64,000 bases of DNA from Gammaproteobacteria bacterium DTU037 (GCA_001513025.1 LFRZ01000149.1:1-64000); one strand, 5' to 3'. Shown: positions 36,247 to 46,424, counted from the stretch's first letter. The notes: generated from the letters alone by a model not told the origin. Numbers and translations are program-made.

Positions 36247-36668
36247 GGCTCAGCTGGCGCCTCAACCGTACTAATACGTAAATGGGCAAAACCCAGTTTA
36301 GACGCCGCATCCATTGCGGTCACCACGGCTTGATAAGGTGCTTGCGCATCAGCGCTGAGGATCACCGGTAAACTGTGATCACCACCCGACTCAACACGCA
36401 AGGCCTCCATCAAGGTGCTTAAATCGTTGTGACTTAGACTTTGTCCATTTAAAGCAAAAGAGCCATCCACCGCCACCAATATTTCCAGCGGTATAACGAC
36501 AGCCTCTAACGGCGTACCACTGACCGCCTCGGGCAGATCGACTTTAAGCTGAGTCTCACGGGTAAAGGTGGTTGTCACCACAAAAAACAGCAATAAGATA
36601 AACACCACATCAATCAGTGGCGCTAAATTAATATCTACCGGCTCACGGGGCTTACGCGGGAATCTCAC
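36243..36668 (-). CDS. exbD: ExbD/TolR family biopolymer transport protein
   Basis: '[23 protein letters not shown]'. Confidence 0.9.
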   Translation of the reverse strand: MRFPRKPREPVDINLAPLIDVVFILLLFFVVTTTFTRETQLKVDLPEAVSGTPLEAVVIPLEILVAVDGSFALNGQSLSHNDLSTLMEALRVESGGDHSLPVILSADAQAPYQAVVTAMDAASKLGFAHLRISTVEAPAEP

Positions 36669-37315
36669 ACCTGATCCTCACTTAACTCAACCTCTCGCTC
36701 ACCCAACACCACTTCCACCAGTTTAATCGCCTCTTGTTCCATATTGACCACTAACTCATCCACGCGGCGCTGTAAAAAACGGTGGAAAAAGACCGCTGGA
36801 ATCGCCACAAACAAGCCGGCCGCGGTGGTCACCAAGGCTTTAGCAATACCGCCAGCCAATTGCGGCGCATTAGCCATTCCTGAGCCCATAAAAGCGCTAA
36901 AAATCTCAATCATACCCAAGACGGTACCAAGCAGTCCCAGTAAAGGGGTAATCGCAGCAATAGTGCCCAGCGGGGTCAAATAGCGCTCGAGTTCATTGAC
37001 CACCTTAGCACCTGCTTCTTGAATACTTTCTTTCATCATCTCGCGGCCATAGCGTGAGTTGGCTAAGCCAGCAGCGAGGATCTGGCCCAAAGGTGAGCCA
37101 GCACGCAACTGATTAAACTTACTTTTATCCATTTGCTTGTCTTGCACCCAGCGCCAGACTTGACCCAGTAAGTGCGGCGGACTGATGCGCGAGGCGCGTA
37201 AGGTCCATAAGCGTTCAGCAACAATGGCCACTGCAATAATTGAACACAGCACAATAGGCAGCATAATCCAACCGCCCGACTTGATCAGCTCCCACACAAT
37301 TAGCGACTCCAGCAA
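36665..37315 (-). CDS. exbB: MotA/TolQ/ExbB proton channel family protein
   Basis: 'LGTIAAITPLLGLLGTVLGMIEIFSA'. Confidence 0.9.
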   Translation of the reverse strand: MLESLIVWELIKSGGWIMLPIVLCSIIAVAIVAERLWTLRASRISPPHLLGQVWRWVQDKQMDKSKFNQLRAGSPLGQILAAGLANSRYGREMMKESIQEAGAKVVNELERYLTPLGTIAAITPLLGLLGTVLGMIEIFSAFMGSGMANAPQLAGGIAKALVTTAAGLFVAIPAVFFHRFLQRRVDELVVNMEQEAIKLVEVVLGEREVELSEDQV

Positions 37316-37373
37316 TAAGTTTTGCTCACTTTAGCACAAGCTCGCCGCTACACCGTACGCCAGCCGCTGCATT

Positions 37374-39608
37374 TTATCGCCAAAACCGTAATTGCATGGC
37401 CATTGTCCAAGGTTCTCTATAGTGGCCTAAATAAACCCGCACCGCTTTATCAAGCGCGGTATCGTAAATACGCAGCTGTGCCCGCTCTAAATGGGCGACT
37501 ACCTGCGGGTGTGGATGGCCATAACTGTTATGTTTACCGCGAGAGATTAAGGCCGAGTGCGGCTCAATCGCCTGCAGAAAACGTCGTGAAGTTGAGGTGC
37601 GACTGCCATGATGCCCAACCACCAGCCAATCCGTTTTTAACCAAGGCCAGTCAGCCAATAACGCCGCTTCACCCGCCGCATCTAAGTCACCGGTCAAAAG
37701 GAGGCGCTCGCCTTGCGCATCAATCAGTAGCACACAGGATTTTTGATTACTGTTTTGTGCATGGCGCCACTGCCAACGCCAGAACCACACACCATCCCAC
37801 TGCCATTGCTGCTCGGTACAGGCTTGCGCAGCAAAATGTGCAGGATGCTGGTTTGCTTGGCCACTGATTACTTGCTTCACCTCTGACCCATCAAGCAACG
37901 CTTGCGCGCCACCAGCATGGTCAGCGTCGGCATGCGAGATCAACAACTGATCCAGTTGTCTTTGCGCAAAACCACGCAAAACAGGCAGCACTATGCGCTC
38001 GCCCGTATCAAATCCCGAGACCGCAGGCCCCGCATCGTAGAGCAAGCTATGCTGCGCGGTTTGCACCCAGACCGCTTGACCTTGCCCGACATCGAGCAGC
38101 CAAACTTGAGCATACCCGTCAGCAACGCGCTCTTGACTGGGATTGATTAGCGGCAGGCATAGCGCCAATCCCGCGGTAAAAGGTAACAGCGGGCGCGGCA
38201 GTAAAAAACAGGCGACGCCCACTAAAGCAAAGACTAATCCAAGTGCGCTAACAACACTACCTTGCCAGGCCGGCCAGCCCTGAGCAAACCAGTCCAGTAC
38301 AGAAAACATTACTGTCAAACACCATGCCGCCGCATGCAAAACAAAGGCGGCAAGGCTAGGCCATGGCAACAGCAAAGCACCGAACAAGGTCAGCGGCAAC
38401 GCCACTAGGCTCAACCAGGGCACCGCAAAGATATTGGCCACAGGCCCCATGATGCTTACCGGCAAGCTTAAGGCCAAGAGAAAAGGCGCCAAACCAACCG
38501 CCGCCACCCACTGCGTACGCCCCAGCATCTGCCACCAGCGCCAAGCGCCCAAGCGCGCTGAAAAAGCCAAGAGCAACGCGCCTACTGCCATAAATGACAA
38601 CCAAAACCCAGCTTGCAGAACCACTAAAGGTTCATAGATCAAAACCAAACACAAGGCGGTTAAATAGGCGGTCCAAGCACTTAAATGCTGAAAGCGCCAG
38701 CGCCATAACAACGCCACCATCACCATAATACATGCGCGTTGTACCGGCACGGCAAAGCCGGCCAGCGCCCCATAGGCTAGCGCTGCACCCATCGAGAAGA
38801 AACACGCCACCGGCAGCCAAGGCACAGCCTTGGGCCAGCAGCCCAAACGCATCAAGCACACCACTGCCGCATAAGCGATAGCGGCGATTAAGCTGATGTG
38901 TTGGCCTGAAATCACCATTAAATGCACAGTGCCAGTGGCCTGCAGTGTTTGCCACTGCTCTGCACTTAAAGCTGAACCATCCCCCAATACCAGCGCGGCC
39001 ATCACACCCTGCATCGACGACGGTGCAGAGCGCTGTAAACGCTCTCTAATTTGCTCGCGCCAATGTGACAAACCCTGCCCTTGGGCCAAACGCTGCCCGC
39101 TTTTTACCGAGCCCGTGGCACCGATGCGTTTAGCAAAGAGCCAGGCTTGATAGTCAAAACCATGCGGATTAAGCGAACCATCTGGGCGCTTTAAGCGTAC
39201 TGCTAAGCGCCAGCGCTCACCGGCTTTGATTGGCCCTGGCGGTGCACGCCAAGCCAAACGCATACGTTTGGGTAGCTGTGTACGCCGCGACTCAGCATCA
39301 TACAATTCAAAACGTACCGTCGCTGCTTGTCCTTGCACTGTCGGCCACTCAGGTAAACCCACAACAGTGCCTTCAACCCATAACGTGCGGCCATCGAAAT
39401 CAGGCGCAAGTTGATCATCCACAGCCCACTGCGCACTCAAACAGGCCCACGACAACCCTAATAACGCAAAACCTAAAAAAGACAGGCGGCTAAACAGCAA
39501 TAGCACTGCCATCAGCAACCCAAATAACAGCCATGCACTGCTTGGCAGCCAAGGCAACCAACGTAAAGCAAGCAGTCCAAAAATAAACGCAAGCACTGAG
39601 AATCGCAT
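37374..39608 (-). CDS. comEC: DNA internalization-related competence protein ComEC/Rec2
   Basis: Competence domain 'HLMVISGQHISLIAAIAY' and C-terminal metallo-beta-lactamase 'LLISHADADHAGG'. Confidence 0.93.
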   Translation of the reverse strand: MRFSVLAFIFGLLALRWLPWLPSSAWLLFGLLMAVLLLFSRLSFLGFALLGLSWACLSAQWAVDDQLAPDFDGRTLWVEGTVVGLPEWPTVQGQAATVRFELYDAESRRTQLPKRMRLAWRAPPGPIKAGERWRLAVRLKRPDGSLNPHGFDYQAWLFAKRIGATGSVKSGQRLAQGQGLSHWREQIRERLQRSAPSSMQGVMAALVLGDGSALSAEQWQTLQATGTVHLMVISGQHISLIAAIAYAAVVCLMRLGCWPKAVPWLPVACFFSMGAALAYGALAGFAVPVQRACIMVMVALLWRWRFQHLSAWTAYLTALCLVLIYEPLVVLQAGFWLSFMAVGALLLAFSARLGAWRWWQMLGRTQWVAAVGLAPFLLALSLPVSIMGPVANIFAVPWLSLVALPLTLFGALLLPWPSLAAFVLHAAAWCLTVMFSVLDWFAQGWPAWQGSVVSALGLVFALVGVACFLLPRPLLPFTAGLALCLPLINPSQERVADGYAQVWLLDVGQGQAVWVQTAQHSLLYDAGPAVSGFDTGERIVLPVLRGFAQRQLDQLLISHADADHAGGAQALLDGSEVKQVISGQANQHPAHFAAQACTEQQWQWDGVWFWRWQWRHAQNSNQKSCVLLIDAQGERLLLTGDLDAAGEAALLADWPWLKTDWLVVGHHGSRTSTSRRFLQAIEPHSALISRGKHNSYGHPHPQVVAHLERAQLRIYDTALDKAVRVYLGHYREPWTMAMQLRFWR

Positions 39609-39747
39609 CACACTACCTCCCTGTAGCATTTGCAAACAAATATTCGCGTCAATATCACCTGTTCATATGCTTTTGTTACGCCCTGTAACAGCACCACGCA
39701 CGAATAAGATGCATAATAGACGGGCTTTAGCATGTCAGAGAATATTC

Positions 39748-40278
39748 ATGCCTCGTCAACTATTTAAACGTTACATGCCTGATCCAGAAAAACTAAAACA
39801 TAACCCTTCGTTACGTTTTCTGGGCAGCCTTATTCATGATCCCAATTTATGGCATTTGAACCGTCATTCTGTGGCGCGAGCAGTGGCTGTAGGCTTATTT
39901 TGGGCAATGATTCCAATGCCTATGCAAATGTTTGCAGCGGCTTTTTTGGCTATTCCTGTGCGCGCTAATCTACCTATTTCTGTTGGCTTAGTATGGTTAA
40001 CCAATCCAATCACTATGCCACCGGTGTTTTACGCCAACTATAAGCTGGGCGCATGGCTACTCAATACACCTACGCTTCATTTACCTGACAAAATGTCAAT
40101 CAGTTGGATTTTAGAAGTCACCACCACGCACTGGCAGCCCTTGTATGCAGGTTCTATTTTAATGGGATTGATTCTTGCAGCGGTGGGTTATAGCTGTACA
40201 GTTTTATACTGGCGCTGGTGGGTCAATCGCAGCTGGAAAAAACGCAGCAAGCTGCGCAATTCGCGGATAAACGATTGA
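39748..40278 (+). CDS. DUF2062 domain-containing membrane protein
   Basis: 'HSVARAVAVGLFWAMIPMPMQMFAAAFLAIPVRANLPISVGLVWLTNPITMPPVFY'. Confidence 0.88.
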   Translation: MPRQLFKRYMPDPEKLKHNPSLRFLGSLIHDPNLWHLNRHSVARAVAVGLFWAMIPMPMQMFAAAFLAIPVRANLPISVGLVWLTNPITMPPVFYANYKLGAWLLNTPTLHLPDKMSISWILEVTTTHWQPLYAGSILMGLILAAVGYSCTVLYWRWWVNRSWKKRSKLRNSRIND

Positions 40279-40292
40279 TTTTAAAATAAGTT

Positions 40293-40320
40293 TTGACACA
40301 TCTCGAAAAGTGCGTATACT
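40293..40320 (+). promoter_or_regulatory. Sigma70 promoter of tRNA-fMet
   Basis: TTGACA - 16 bp - TATACT, 6 nt upstream of the tRNA 5' end. Confidence 0.8.
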
Positions 40321-40326
40321 TATCGG

Positions 40327-40403
<77 letters not shown>

Positions 40404-40410
40404 GATACTA

Positions 40411-40445
40411 AAGCCTTAACTTTCAATAAGTTAGGGCTTTTTTTA
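40411..40445 (+). terminator. Terminator of tRNA-fMet
   Basis: AAGCCTTAACTT-tcaata-AGTTAGGGCTTTTTTT. Confidence 0.85.
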
Positions 40446-40855
40446 TGCCTGCGATTTCTCGCTTAAAAATTGCCTAAAAAGCCCCGTGCCCAAACCGTGC
40501 CCTGTGCGTGCCTTTTTCTAAAATCTACGTTTTTTGATCTGACAGATTTTGACCGTAAGTCTTTTTAGGGCACAACTGTTTTTTCACGTGCGACCAGCCA
40601 ATATTTACGCGGCTGGATAAATGACACCTGCACTGTGTCGCCAACAAGCCATAGAGCAAGGTGCTGTTTGCCGTCCCATCATCCAACCCGAAATTCGGCG
40701 CTGGATTGGCGTTATCTGCCAGCCTAGATCCCACCTATCTATCGCGACAGCAGCCATGCTTGACATACTTATCAACACCTACGCCGGCAAGCCCTACTTT
40801 GAGAAGCCGGAATCACTAGACCTATAGCCCATTGCTGCGACGACTTAACAAATGA

Positions 40856-41276
40856 TTAAGCGTCAGGTTCAATTATTTCTTGGGCTGCACGGAAGGCTTC
40901 ACTTGCAGCGGGCGACACCGGCGTACACAGCACAATGGAGGATGGCTTCGCAGATTTCCTTTGGCGTACAAGCGTTGTTGAGCGCACAACGCACATGCCC
41001 CTTAAGCTCTTGCGGGGCTTTAATGCAGTTAGTACGACAATTGTAATTAGGCTGCGCTCTTTACGGCTAAGCCCCTCTCGCCCCAGGCAGACCACAAGCA
41101 TGCGGAATAAAGTCTTGTAAAGACTGGATAAATTCAGTGATATTGCCCATCGCCCGCTCTACGAGAGCCTCGCATAGCCTGATTAAAAGCTTGCGACTCA
41201 GTATGACAAACCCGATAGTGATACTCTGCTCGCAGGGTAGAAAACCGCTGTATGATTCAGCAATATCAGCGCGCAA
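40856..41276 (-). pseudogene. Carboxymuconolactone decarboxylase family protein, frameshifted relic
   Basis: Three overlapping-frame fragments in order: 'EALVERAMGNITEFIQSLQDF' / 'GREGLSRKERSLITIVVLTALK' / 'HVRCALNNACTPKEICEAILHCAVYAGV' / 'SPAASEAFRAAQEIIE'. Confidence 0.8.
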
Positions 41277-41365
41277 GTAGCGCCCAGCATTGTCTGACGG
41301 GCTCTAGCAAAGAGCTGCAGTTGTGATCGAGGTGCGACGCATAAAACTTTTATAGGAAATAGATA

Positions 41366-42148
41366 ATGCTAACAGGAAAAAATGCGGTAGTGACAGGCTC
41401 TACTTCGGGCATCGGTTTAGCAATAGCGCGTGGCCTAGCGGCACAAGGTGCCAATGTAATGATTAATGGTTTGGGCAGCGCACAAGACAATGAAGCCATC
41501 AGACAATCAATCGAGGCGGACTTTGCGGTCAAGGTGCTATTTTCGCCAGCGAACATGCTCAAACCAGAACAAATTGTCGCGATGATCGCTGAAGCAGAGC
41601 AGACCTTTGGCTCTGTCGACATTTTGGTGAACAACGCCGGCATTCAGTTTGTCGCCCCGATCGAAGAATTTCCAAATGATAAGTGGGATGCAATCATTGC
41701 GATTAATCTGACTTCGGCTTTCCACACTATTAAAGCTGTGACGCCAGGTATGAAGCAGCACAAATGGGGACGTATTATCAATACCGCCTCAGCACACGCG
41801 TTGGTCGCCTCACCTTACAAATCCGCTTATGTTGCAGCTAAGCACGCCATTGCAGGCCTTACCAAGACTGTTGCATTGGAGTTAGCTGAGTTTGGCACCA
41901 CCGTTAATGCGATCGCACCGGGTTATGTTTGGACGCCATTAGTAGAGCAGCAAGTGGCTGATACAGCCAAGGTTCGCGGAATCAGCGAAGAGCAGGTTAA
42001 GCAGGACGTGATGCTTAAAGCGCAACCCACGAAAAAATTTGTCACTGTTGAAGAAGTGGCTGCTGTTGCAGTATTTCTCTGCAGCGATAGCGCAGCATCC
42101 ATTACGGGGTCAACGCTACCTGTTGACGGTGGCTGGACAGCGCAATAA
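41366..42148 (+). CDS. bdhA: 3-hydroxybutyrate dehydrogenase (SDR)
   Basis: 260 aa 'LTGKNAVVTGSTSGIGLAIARGLA', 'NTASAHALVASPYKSAYVAAKHAI', PHB-gene neighbourhood. Confidence 0.9.
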   Translation: MLTGKNAVVTGSTSGIGLAIARGLAAQGANVMINGLGSAQDNEAIRQSIEADFAVKVLFSPANMLKPEQIVAMIAEAEQTFGSVDILVNNAGIQFVAPIEEFPNDKWDAIIAINLTSAFHTIKAVTPGMKQHKWGRIINTASAHALVASPYKSAYVAAKHAIAGLTKTVALELAEFGTTVNAIAPGYVWTPLVEQQVADTAKVRGISEEQVKQDVMLKAQPTKKFVTVEEVAAVAVFLCSDSAASITGSTLPVDGGWTAQ

Positions 42149-42225
42149 AGAGCGGCTTTGCAACTATAAATTATTATAAAACTATGCATGTAAGCTCTAC
42201 GAAAGATAGCAGGAGTACAGTACCG

Positions 42226-43245
42226 ATGGCTAAAAAATCAATAAACCTAGCACTGCAGGGCGGCGGCTCACATGGCGCCTTTACGTGGGGCGTACTCGAC
42301 TACTTAATGGAAGATGGGCGCGTCAACATCGAGGGCATTTCGGGCACTAGCGCGGGCGCAATGAACGCTGTGGTATTTGCTCAAGGCTATATGGACGGTG
42401 GCGCACAAGGCGCACGTGAGTCACTGGAGAATTTTTGGCGAAAAGTTTCAAACTTAGCCATGTTCAGCCCCCTCAAACGCAGTCCAATGAGTGTCTTAAC
42501 TGGCAATTGGGATATGAGTGGTTCGCCCGCTTATATCATGATGGATTTGTTAAGCCGAGTTGCTTCGCCTTATGAAACCAATCCATTCCAATTTAACCCG
42601 CTGCGTGAGCTGGTTGAAACAACTATTGATTTCGAAAAAGTTAGGGCCTGTAAGGATATAGAGTTATTTATTGCTGCCACTAACGTGCAATCCGGCAAGA
42701 TTAAAGTATTTGAGCGCGAAGAACTCACCGCGGATATGATTTTGGCTTCTGCGTGCTTACCCACTATTTACCAAGCGGTTGAAGTTGATGGCATTCCTTA
42801 CTGGGACGGTGGTTTTAGTGGCAACCCGCCTCTATTTCCTCTATTCCAGACGACAGAGTCGAAAGATATAGTCATTGTTCAAGTGAATCCGATTGAGCGT
42901 AACAAAACCCCAAAAACTGCACGAGAAATACAAAATCGCATCAATGAAATATCGTTCAACTCGTCCTTACTCAGAGAGCTACGCAGCATTGAGTTCGTGC
43001 ATCGCCTGCTCAAGGAAAACAAATTGGATACAGATCACTATGCTAATATTTTAGTGCATCGTATCGAAGCAACTGAGCAAATAAACCCGCTCTCAGCCTC
43101 CAGTAAAATGAACTCTGAATGGTCGTTTTTAACCCATTTGCGTGATATTGGACGTGAATCTGCGCGGGTCTTTCTTGACCAGCACTATGACAATATAGGT
43201 AAAGAGTCGTCGCTTGACCTGGAGCATGAGATTCACTGGTCGTGA
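42226..43245 (+). CDS. Patatin-like phospholipase family protein
   Basis: 'LALQGGGSHGAFTWGVLD', 'GISGTSAGAMNA' (GxSxG), 'DGGFSGNPPLFPLF' (DGG). Confidence 0.9.
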   Translation: MAKKSINLALQGGGSHGAFTWGVLDYLMEDGRVNIEGISGTSAGAMNAVVFAQGYMDGGAQGARESLENFWRKVSNLAMFSPLKRSPMSVLTGNWDMSGSPAYIMMDLLSRVASPYETNPFQFNPLRELVETTIDFEKVRACKDIELFIAATNVQSGKIKVFEREELTADMILASACLPTIYQAVEVDGIPYWDGGFSGNPPLFPLFQTTESKDIVIVQVNPIERNKTPKTAREIQNRINEISFNSSLLRELRSIEFVHRLLKENKLDTDHYANILVHRIEATEQINPLSASSKMNSEWSFLTHLRDIGRESARVFLDQHYDNIGKESSLDLEHEIHWS

Positions 43246-43456
43246 GTCTGTCCAAGGCCTTCTAGAAAAAACCTGTAGCCATGCTTTAGACTTGGGCTAC
43301 AGGCTTTCTGCGAGAGTGATCGCTTTTAAATCTGGCGCCTCCGATCGACAAGCCCTGCGCGGCCTACAAAACACCAGGCATCGAGCTAGAATCCGTACCA
43401 GATAAAGCCAGTGCAGTGCTACAAGAAGCTGCAACACTGCTTGCGAGTTATTTCTG

Positions 43457-46192
43457 CTAATCTCCTTTGTCTGCCTGAGGTGCAGCGACTGGCAATTCCT
43501 GTTGTTGAGTTGCTGCTGTGCGTGCTTCAGGCTTTACTGCTGGCGCTGCCTTTTTCGCTGTAGCTTTAACAGGCGCAGCCTTTTCATTATCCGCCTTTGG
43601 CGTCTCAACAGGAGCTGTCGCGGCGAGTGATTGCTTGGGTTTAGTTGCAACTTTAGCCGCTTTAGACTTCGTCACCTGCGCTGGTTTTTGTTCCGCTGCC
43701 TTAGCTGGAACCCCCTTTGCCTGATCCGCCTTTGGCGAGTCAGATGAAGCTTGCGACTTTTGTGGTTTGGCTGCAGTTTTAGCCGCTTTAGGCTTCGCCG
43801 CTTGTGTTGGCTTGTTCAGCGCAGTTTTGCCTGGGCTTGGCTTTTTAGCCACGGCATCTGCTGCTTTAGGTTTAGGTTGTGCTGCAGCATCGGCACTCTC
43901 GGTTGCTGCAGATAACTTAGGCTGCACAACGGCCGGGACAGGTTGTTCAAACAATTGGTGCAATTGACGCCACAACTCACCGACAGCACCCTCAGCAGTC
44001 AACAGCTCAGGCACCAAGCGCATCACTGTACTCAGCAGTGTTTTTCGTGACTCATCATTAACAAGTAGCTGCGGTAACGTTTTCAAGCTTTCTTCTGGGA
44101 GGGCGAACACCAGCAATCCTTGCTGATCAATAATGTCACGAATGTTGCGTAAATCCATGTCGAACTCTTTGATCAGACGACGGCTTTTCTCTGCCAGCTG
44201 TTCCACACGATCCTTACTGAATTTGCCACTCTGATGGCCCAACAACAGCAATATCCGTGACAAGGCTTCCACGCCCCCGCCCTGCGTCAGAGAACCTCGT
44301 AAATGTTCAATTACACCCTGATCTTGTTGCACAATTGAGCCTTGCTGGGTCTCAGGAGCTTGCGCGCCAGTCAGAGCACTAAGGCCGCCGTAAACCGCAT
44401 GAAACTGCATTTCCTGCGAAGCATCACGTACATCTCGGAAACTGTCTAGCTGTCCTTCGACTACATTAGACAAGGTCTCCTGCCAAGCTAACAATGGGTT
44501 GTTCAGGGAAACCGGCTGACGGTTTGCTCGCAGCAAAGGCGCATAACCGGCCAGCCAACTTAATCCTGGATTCAAGCTGCTGCAAGCGTACTGCTGCATA
44601 CGAAACGGATGCATCTTGCGCGTCAACTCAGCCAAGGGTTCATTGATCACAGGACGCAGCCAAGGGCGTACAAACCACTCATAAAGCGTGTTGTTAATCT
44701 GTGAGACTTGGTCAACCAAAGCAAACTCTCGCTCATCATCCCGCTCACGCTCACTATCGTCATCGCTTATAATATCGGCGATACATCTCGGCTCAAAGTA
44801 CACTGCATAGCTTTGCTCAGACTGATCTGTTGGCGGCACATCTTCGATAATCATTTCATAGAGCCCCGGTGCCAATAGCCTTATGGCCTTACTGGCATCA
44901 AGCAGCTCACGGTGTTCGCGGCGAGCTACAGCGCCAGAAACAAAGATACCAAAATGATCAATAGTGGCATGTTTTAAGTAAATAATAGTACGGCCCGCAC
45001 TGCGTAGAGCCAGGTCGCTCGGATAAATATCGGCGATCCAATTTAACGCCTGCTGTGGCGGTGTAATGTCATCACCATAGGAGCAGAACACCACGACTGG
45101 CGCCTCGATTTTCTTCAGGTCAACCTCACTGCTCGGTTCGCCTAGGCCGCCGGTCAAACGATTACCAATGAACAAATCATCAACAATCACCTCGATCTCC
45201 TCGCTATTGAGCAGAGTTGGGCTGCTCCACCAGCGTTCAAAATCAAGAAAACCTGAGACCTCAGTGTCGACCTGAGTAAAGAGATTGTAATACTTATTCC
45301 AGTGAGTATCGGCTGGATTCAAGTTTTCATAGCCACTGACCAACCAAGCACCGTCAAAATGGCCATTGCCTAGGTCGCTCGCCAGTCGAGTCGTCCAAGC
45401 TCCGCCGAGCAGGCCGCCGGAGTAGCGCAGGGGATTACGACCATCAGCACCCGCCCAATAAGACAGTGGCGCACCATTGATGATCACCAGCCCTGGTAAC
45501 TCTGGACGTGCCGCCGCAAGGCCCATTAGCGCCCACCCTGCCTGACAATTGCCAATCACTATAGGTTTGTCTGCTTGTGGGTGACGGTCAATCACTGCCT
45601 CAAGAAAGCGTGCTTGCGCCACACCAATATCATGCAAGGTTTGACCGGGCTCGGGGGAGTGGCTAAAGGCAATAAAATAGGTTGGATGCCCCGCACGTAA
45701 GCTTTCACCCACCGCTGAATCTTGCTTGAAGCCACCAATACCCGCGCCTTGCCCGCTACGCGGATCAATAACAATGACTGGCGCACGTTCAGCATCACTT
45801 GACTGATCAGTTTCGGGGATAATTCTTAATAACGAATAATTAACTGGCCGCGACAGCTCGCGCCCATCGATCAGTATTTCATAAGGAAACTTAAGCAATA
45901 ACGGATACCCGGCACGCTCATACGCCAAGGTATTATCGCCACGCTGACGCAATGCATCCCAGTACAATAAACTGCGCTGAGAAAAATCAACCCAGTATTC
46001 CCAATACTCAGCAGCGCTCGGTTGGCGCAATTGTCCTTCACGCAAAGGCCCAAGAAGAGTTGTATGACGCTGGCCAGACGCCTCAGAGATGAGGCCAAAC
46101 TGCAGGCGCTGCAGTTGTCCTAAGTGTTTGAACAGTGCCTGAGCAGAAGACCACTGCTCTTCTCGCCTGGCCAGAAAAGCCTTATCGCTCAT
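43457..46192 (-). CDS. DUF3141 domain-containing protein (PHA-synthase-related alpha/beta hydrolase) with C-terminal Ala/Lys/Pro-rich tail
   Basis: 'PIVIGNCQAGWALMGLAAARPELPGLVIINGAPLSYW' nucleophile-elbow-like region; tail '...AKPKAAKTAAKPQKSQASSDSPKAD...'; start set at MSDKAFLARREEQW. Confidence 0.87.
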   Translation of the reverse strand: MSDKAFLARREEQWSSAQALFKHLGQLQRLQFGLISEASGQRHTTLLGPLREGQLRQPSAAEYWEYWVDFSQRSLLYWDALRQRGDNTLAYERAGYPLLLKFPYEILIDGRELSRPVNYSLLRIIPETDQSSDAERAPVIVIDPRSGQGAGIGGFKQDSAVGESLRAGHPTYFIAFSHSPEPGQTLHDIGVAQARFLEAVIDRHPQADKPIVIGNCQAGWALMGLAAARPELPGLVIINGAPLSYWAGADGRNPLRYSGGLLGGAWTTRLASDLGNGHFDGAWLVSGYENLNPADTHWNKYYNLFTQVDTEVSGFLDFERWWSSPTLLNSEEIEVIVDDLFIGNRLTGGLGEPSSEVDLKKIEAPVVVFCSYGDDITPPQQALNWIADIYPSDLALRSAGRTIIYLKHATIDHFGIFVSGAVARREHRELLDASKAIRLLAPGLYEMIIEDVPPTDQSEQSYAVYFEPRCIADIISDDDSERERDDEREFALVDQVSQINNTLYEWFVRPWLRPVINEPLAELTRKMHPFRMQQYACSSLNPGLSWLAGYAPLLRANRQPVSLNNPLLAWQETLSNVVEGQLDSFRDVRDASQEMQFHAVYGGLSALTGAQAPETQQGSIVQQDQGVIEHLRGSLTQGGGVEALSRILLLLGHQSGKFSKDRVEQLAEKSRRLIKEFDMDLRNIRDIIDQQGLLVFALPEESLKTLPQLLVNDESRKTLLSTVMRLVPELLTAEGAVGELWRQLHQLFEQPVPAVVQPKLSAATESADAAAQPKPKAADAVAKKPSPGKTALNKPTQAAKPKAAKTAAKPQKSQASSDSPKADQAKGVPAKAAEQKPAQVTKSKAAKVATKPKQSLAATAPVETPKADNEKAAPVKATAKKAAPAVKPEARTAATQQQELPVAAPQADKGD
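43535..43798 (-). repeat. Two-unit imperfect tandem repeat (period about 126 bp / 42 codons) encoding the AKP tail
   Basis: Units 'AKPKAAKTAAKPQKSQASSDS--PKADQAKGVPAKAAEQKPAQV' and 'TKSKAAKVATKPKQSLAATAPVETPKADNEKAAPVKATAKKAAPAV'. Confidence 0.75.
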
Positions 46193-46310
46193 ACATACCT
46201 CTTCTAAAGTGCAATCATTGTTTTGAGTATGCCATATCCCTGCTTCAAGAATAGATGACGCCTCATGCATCCATTTATAGCGGATCAGCTGAGGTGAAGC
46301 AAAGTTTTTG

Positions 46311-46353
46311 TGCAGTGCAAAATAACAGTTGCAAAATTGTTTTTTGCAGTGCA
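46311..46353. promoter_or_regulatory. Candidate PhaR operator upstream of phasin: TGCAGTGCA ... TTGCAA ... TGCAGTGCA
   Basis: Identical 9-mers at 46311-46319 and 46345-46353 with TTGCAA palindrome at 46329-46334, in the DUF3141/phasin divergent intergenic region. Confidence 0.55.
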
Positions 46354-46424
46354 TCATAATAGCACATATGAGATTTACAGATTTCGTTTCCAAGCCGCAT
46401 TAAGCTTAACTTTTCAGGAGCATT

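Noticed and set aside
37322-37867. 181-aa ORF antisense to comEC 3' end
   Set aside because: Opposite-strand shadow ORF of comEC; composition not protein-family-like
40525-40734. 69-aa ORF next to tRNA-fMet as a possible integrase remnant
   Set aside because: No integrase catalytic motif or other recognisable homology
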